Assembly (NCBI GenBank): GCA_938042205.1
Contig: CALIRS010000098.1
Span: 1-7,519, forward strand
DNA from: an uncultured bacterium
GTDB lineage: Bacteria > Actinomycetota > Aquicultoria > SKW223
DNA: 7,519 nucleotides
Direction of reading: 5' to 3'
Under the pieces are notes generated by a model. That model did no database searches. It saw nothing but the letters and a program-made list of their open reading frames with translations, and was not told the origin of the DNA. The translations under genes were made by a program, and so were the position numbers. Below are positions 6,425-7,519 of the stretch, in pieces (position 1 is the stretch's first letter; every line of letters starts with the position of its first letter).

Positions 6425-6451
6425 AGTAAATGGTAATATGGTCACCAGAAT

Positions 6452-6528
6452 GCGCCCGTAGCTCAATTGGACAGAGTAACGGACTACGAATCCGGAGGTT
6501 GGGCGTTCGAGTCGCCCCGGGCGCGCCA
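6452..6528 (+). tRNA. tRNA-Arg(ACG), TadA substrate
   Basis: Cloverleaf of 77 nt with encoded CCA. Acceptor GCGCCCG/CGGGCGC, D-arm GCTC/GAGT, anticodon loop CTACGAA with anticodon ACG (6486-6488), T-arm GGGCG-TTCGAGT-CGCCC, discriminator G. A34 is expected to be deaminated to inosine by TadA, encoded at 799-1281; CUACGAA is the loop recognised by bacterial TadA. The anticodon stem ACGGA/TCCGG has an A27-G43 mismatch at its outer pair. The 12 bases before the gene, GGTCACCAGAAT, are identical to those before tRNA-Arg(CCG). Confidence 0.97.
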
Positions 6529-6544
6529 TGTAAAAGGACGGCGT

Positions 6545-6573
6545 TTGGTCTTGAATCTTGGCTTTTTTATAAT
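6545..6573 (+). promoter_or_regulatory. Candidate promoter of the response regulator gene
   Basis: TTGGTC (6545-6550) and a perfect TATAAT (6568-6573) are separated by 17 bases. The -10 is strong and the -35 weak (only TTG matches). Start of transcription would be near 6580, giving a leader of about 95 nt. Read-through from tRNA-Arg(ACG) is an alternative. Confidence 0.45.
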
Positions 6574-6649
6574 GTATAAATAAGTAATAAAAATGAAAAA
6601 TCGCCATTATTAAAAAATGCCCGACCTGCAGAATTCACAATTCAAGACC
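6547..6649. repeat. REPIN-like inverted repeat pair
   Basis: GGTCTTGAAT at 6547-6556 is exactly inverted as ATTCAAGACC at 6640-6649, enclosing 83 AT-rich bases. The right end also holds a GAATT-CAC-AATTC palindrome (6631-6643) and leads into GACCTGACCCC. Two inverted short palindromic units about 100 bases apart is the layout of REPINs, and the GGTCTTGAAT/GACCTGACCCC wording resembles extragenic repeats linked to REP-associated transposases; that likeness is from memory. Confidence 0.4.
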
Positions 6650-6662
6650 TGACCCCAGGTTT
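6645..6662 (+). repeat. Small hairpin just upstream of the regulator's ribosome binding site
   Basis: ACCTG (6647-6651), loop ACCC and CAGGT (6656-6660) form a 5-bp stem that extends by a G-T and an A-T pair. It ends 2 bases before GGAG. It could affect access to the ribosome binding site or be the terminal unit of the neighbouring repeat. Confidence 0.4.
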
Positions 6663-6664
6663 AT

Positions 6665-6668
6665 GGAG
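6665..6668 (+). promoter_or_regulatory. Ribosome binding site deciding the regulator start
   Basis: GGAG lies 6 bases upstream of ATG 6675, a normal Shine-Dalgarno spacing. The earlier in-frame ATG at 6663 overlaps this site and has only a weak AGG upstream, so ATG 6675 is the likelier start. Confidence 0.65.
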
Positions 6669-6674
6669 TTAGGA

Positions 6675-7427
6675 ATGAAAGAGAAACCAAAAGCTTTAAT
6701 AGTCGATGACGAAGCAAGTTCTCGTTCTGAAATCCGTCACCTGTTGATTCAGGATGGTCGAATTGACCCATGGGCAGAAGCGGACACTATCAGCAAAGCA
6801 TCATCCCTGCTCAAAAGCCAAAAAATCGATGTAGTTTTCCTGGATATAAAAATGCCGGGTCTTACGGGTCTCGAGTTTGCCAGCCTCCTTAAAAGAATGA
6901 TTAACCCTCCGGTAATAGTTTTCATCACAGCCTTTGGGGAACACGCACTGGAGGCGTTTGAATTAGCAGCCGTTGACTATCTTCTCAAGCCAGTATCAGA
7001 AGAACGGTTAAGAGAAACCATTGACCGCATTCTGAAACAAACTCCTGCTTTCGCGGCTGAAGAAAAATCTAAAGCAAAGCCATCTCCCTCATTAGAACGA
7101 ATCTTTGTAGAGAAAGAAGGAGGAAAGAAAATTCCCATACCTCCTGATGAAATTTACTTTTTTGAAGCTCGAGATGATTATTCCATGCTATACACTAAGG
7201 ATCAGCGCTATCTGATCACGAACACTCTGAAGGAGTTGGAGCTTAAGCTCACAAAATATAACTTCCTGAGAGTGCATCGAAAATATTTAGTTAACTTAAA
7301 CAAAATTGGAGAAGTGATTCCAATCTCTCGCGGTACAATACTTTTACGAATGACAGACTTAATTAAAAGCGAGATTCTCGTGAGTCGCAGAAAAACAAAA
7401 TCTCTAAAACAGGCTCTTGGCTTATGA
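6675..7427 (+). CDS. LytR/AlgR-family two-component response regulator (REC-LytTR)
   Basis: A 250-residue cytoplasmic transcription factor. The receiver domain (about 4-122) is complete: acidic pair D11-D12 in LIVDDEAS, phospho-acceptor D57 in VFLDIKMPG, switch T85 in FITAF, and K105 in LLKP. A charged linker (about 123-138) leads to a LytTR DNA-binding domain (139-250), recognised by FFEARDDYSMLYT, the FLRVHRKYLVNLNKI segment (197-211) and the closing VSRRKTKSLKQ. Phosphorylation by a sensor kinase should control binding to paired direct-repeat sites; such regulators usually control extracellular or cell-surface functions. No kinase is in the window; if one is paired, it probably lies beyond the right edge. 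The start at 6675 rests on GGAG at 6665-6668; ATG 6663 would add four residues. Gene-specific naming (lytR, lytT, natR and others) is not justified. Confidence 0.95.
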   Translation: MKEKPKALIVDDEASSRSEIRHLLIQDGRIDPWAEADTISKASSLLKSQKIDVVFLDIKMPGLTGLEFASLLKRMINPPVIVFITAFGEHALEAFELAAVDYLLKPVSEERLRETIDRILKQTPAFAAEEKSKAKPSPSLERIFVEKEGGKKIPIPPDEIYFFEARDDYSMLYTKDQRYLITNTLKELELKLTKYNFLRVHRKYLVNLNKIGEVIPISRGTILLRMTDLIKSEILVSRRKTKSLKQALGL

Positions 7428-7519
7428 AACTTATGAAACATAAACCTCATACAGAATCCAGATGACCAGAAAAAATAATTAGCTTTGCAAGTCAGCAAAT
7501 TTCTGATATAAGTAATTAA

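Noticed and set aside
6561..6568. T-run after tRNA-Arg(ACG) as an intrinsic terminator
   Set aside because: No stable GC-rich stem precedes it, and it overlaps the candidate promoter spacer.
6407..6607. Minus-strand open frame with ARPGRLERPTSG
   Set aside because: Standard spurious translation across the reverse complement of a tRNA-Arg gene.
7433..7465. Short plus-strand frame after the response regulator
   Set aside because: Only ten codons and no ribosome binding site; not evidence of the next gene.
7208..7498. Minus-strand open frame of 96 codons
   Set aside because: Antisense to the LytTR domain, with no recognisable features.
1..7519. CRISPR array
   Set aside because: No regularly spaced repeats; all repeats found are tRNA-derived or simple palindromes.

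Overview
The window is bacterial: a TadA-type tRNA adenosine deaminase, a LytTR response regulator, Shine-Dalgarno-type starts, a sigma70-like promoter, and five tRNA genes with the 3' CCA encoded in the DNA. The lineage cannot be fixed. A very large exported protein carrying DUF2341, SdrB-like, parallel beta-helix and fibronectin-III modules plus a CXXCH motif is a type seen in uncultured anaerobic sediment or groundwater bacteria, but that placement is only an inference.

Left part, all minus strand (read right to left): a 1.4-kb-scale giant secreted protein gene (1375-5808) with its own promoter (5861-5890) and a possible intrinsic terminator overlapping its last codons; then tadA (799-1281); then tRNA-Ser(GGA), tRNA-Arg(CCG) and tRNA-Ser(CGA); then the first 64 codons of a small winged-helix-like protein that runs off the left edge.

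Right part, all plus strand: tRNA-Ser(GCT) (6099-6192); about 260 bases without a gene that hold a run of hairpins, including a perfect 23-bp palindrome with a UCCG loop, and a duplicated fragment of the tRNA-Ser 3' end; tRNA-Arg(ACG) (6452-6528); a REPIN-like inverted repeat; and a LytR/AlgR-family response regulator (6675-7427). The interval 5891-6098 between the giant gene's promoter and tRNA-Ser(GCT) is AT-rich and shows no gene. The last 92 bases (7428-7519) show no convincing gene start.

How parts relate: TadA makes inosine at position 34 of tRNA-Arg(ACG), and that tRNA, with the canonical CUACGAA loop, is encoded about 5.2 kb away in the same window. The two tRNA-Arg genes lie in opposite orientation and share upstream flanking sequence, pointing to an old inverted segmental duplication. 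The most unusual material is 6168-6384: a small tRNA-derived repeat bracket enclosing strong hairpins, which looks like a mini-element or integration scar, possibly an expressed structured RNA.
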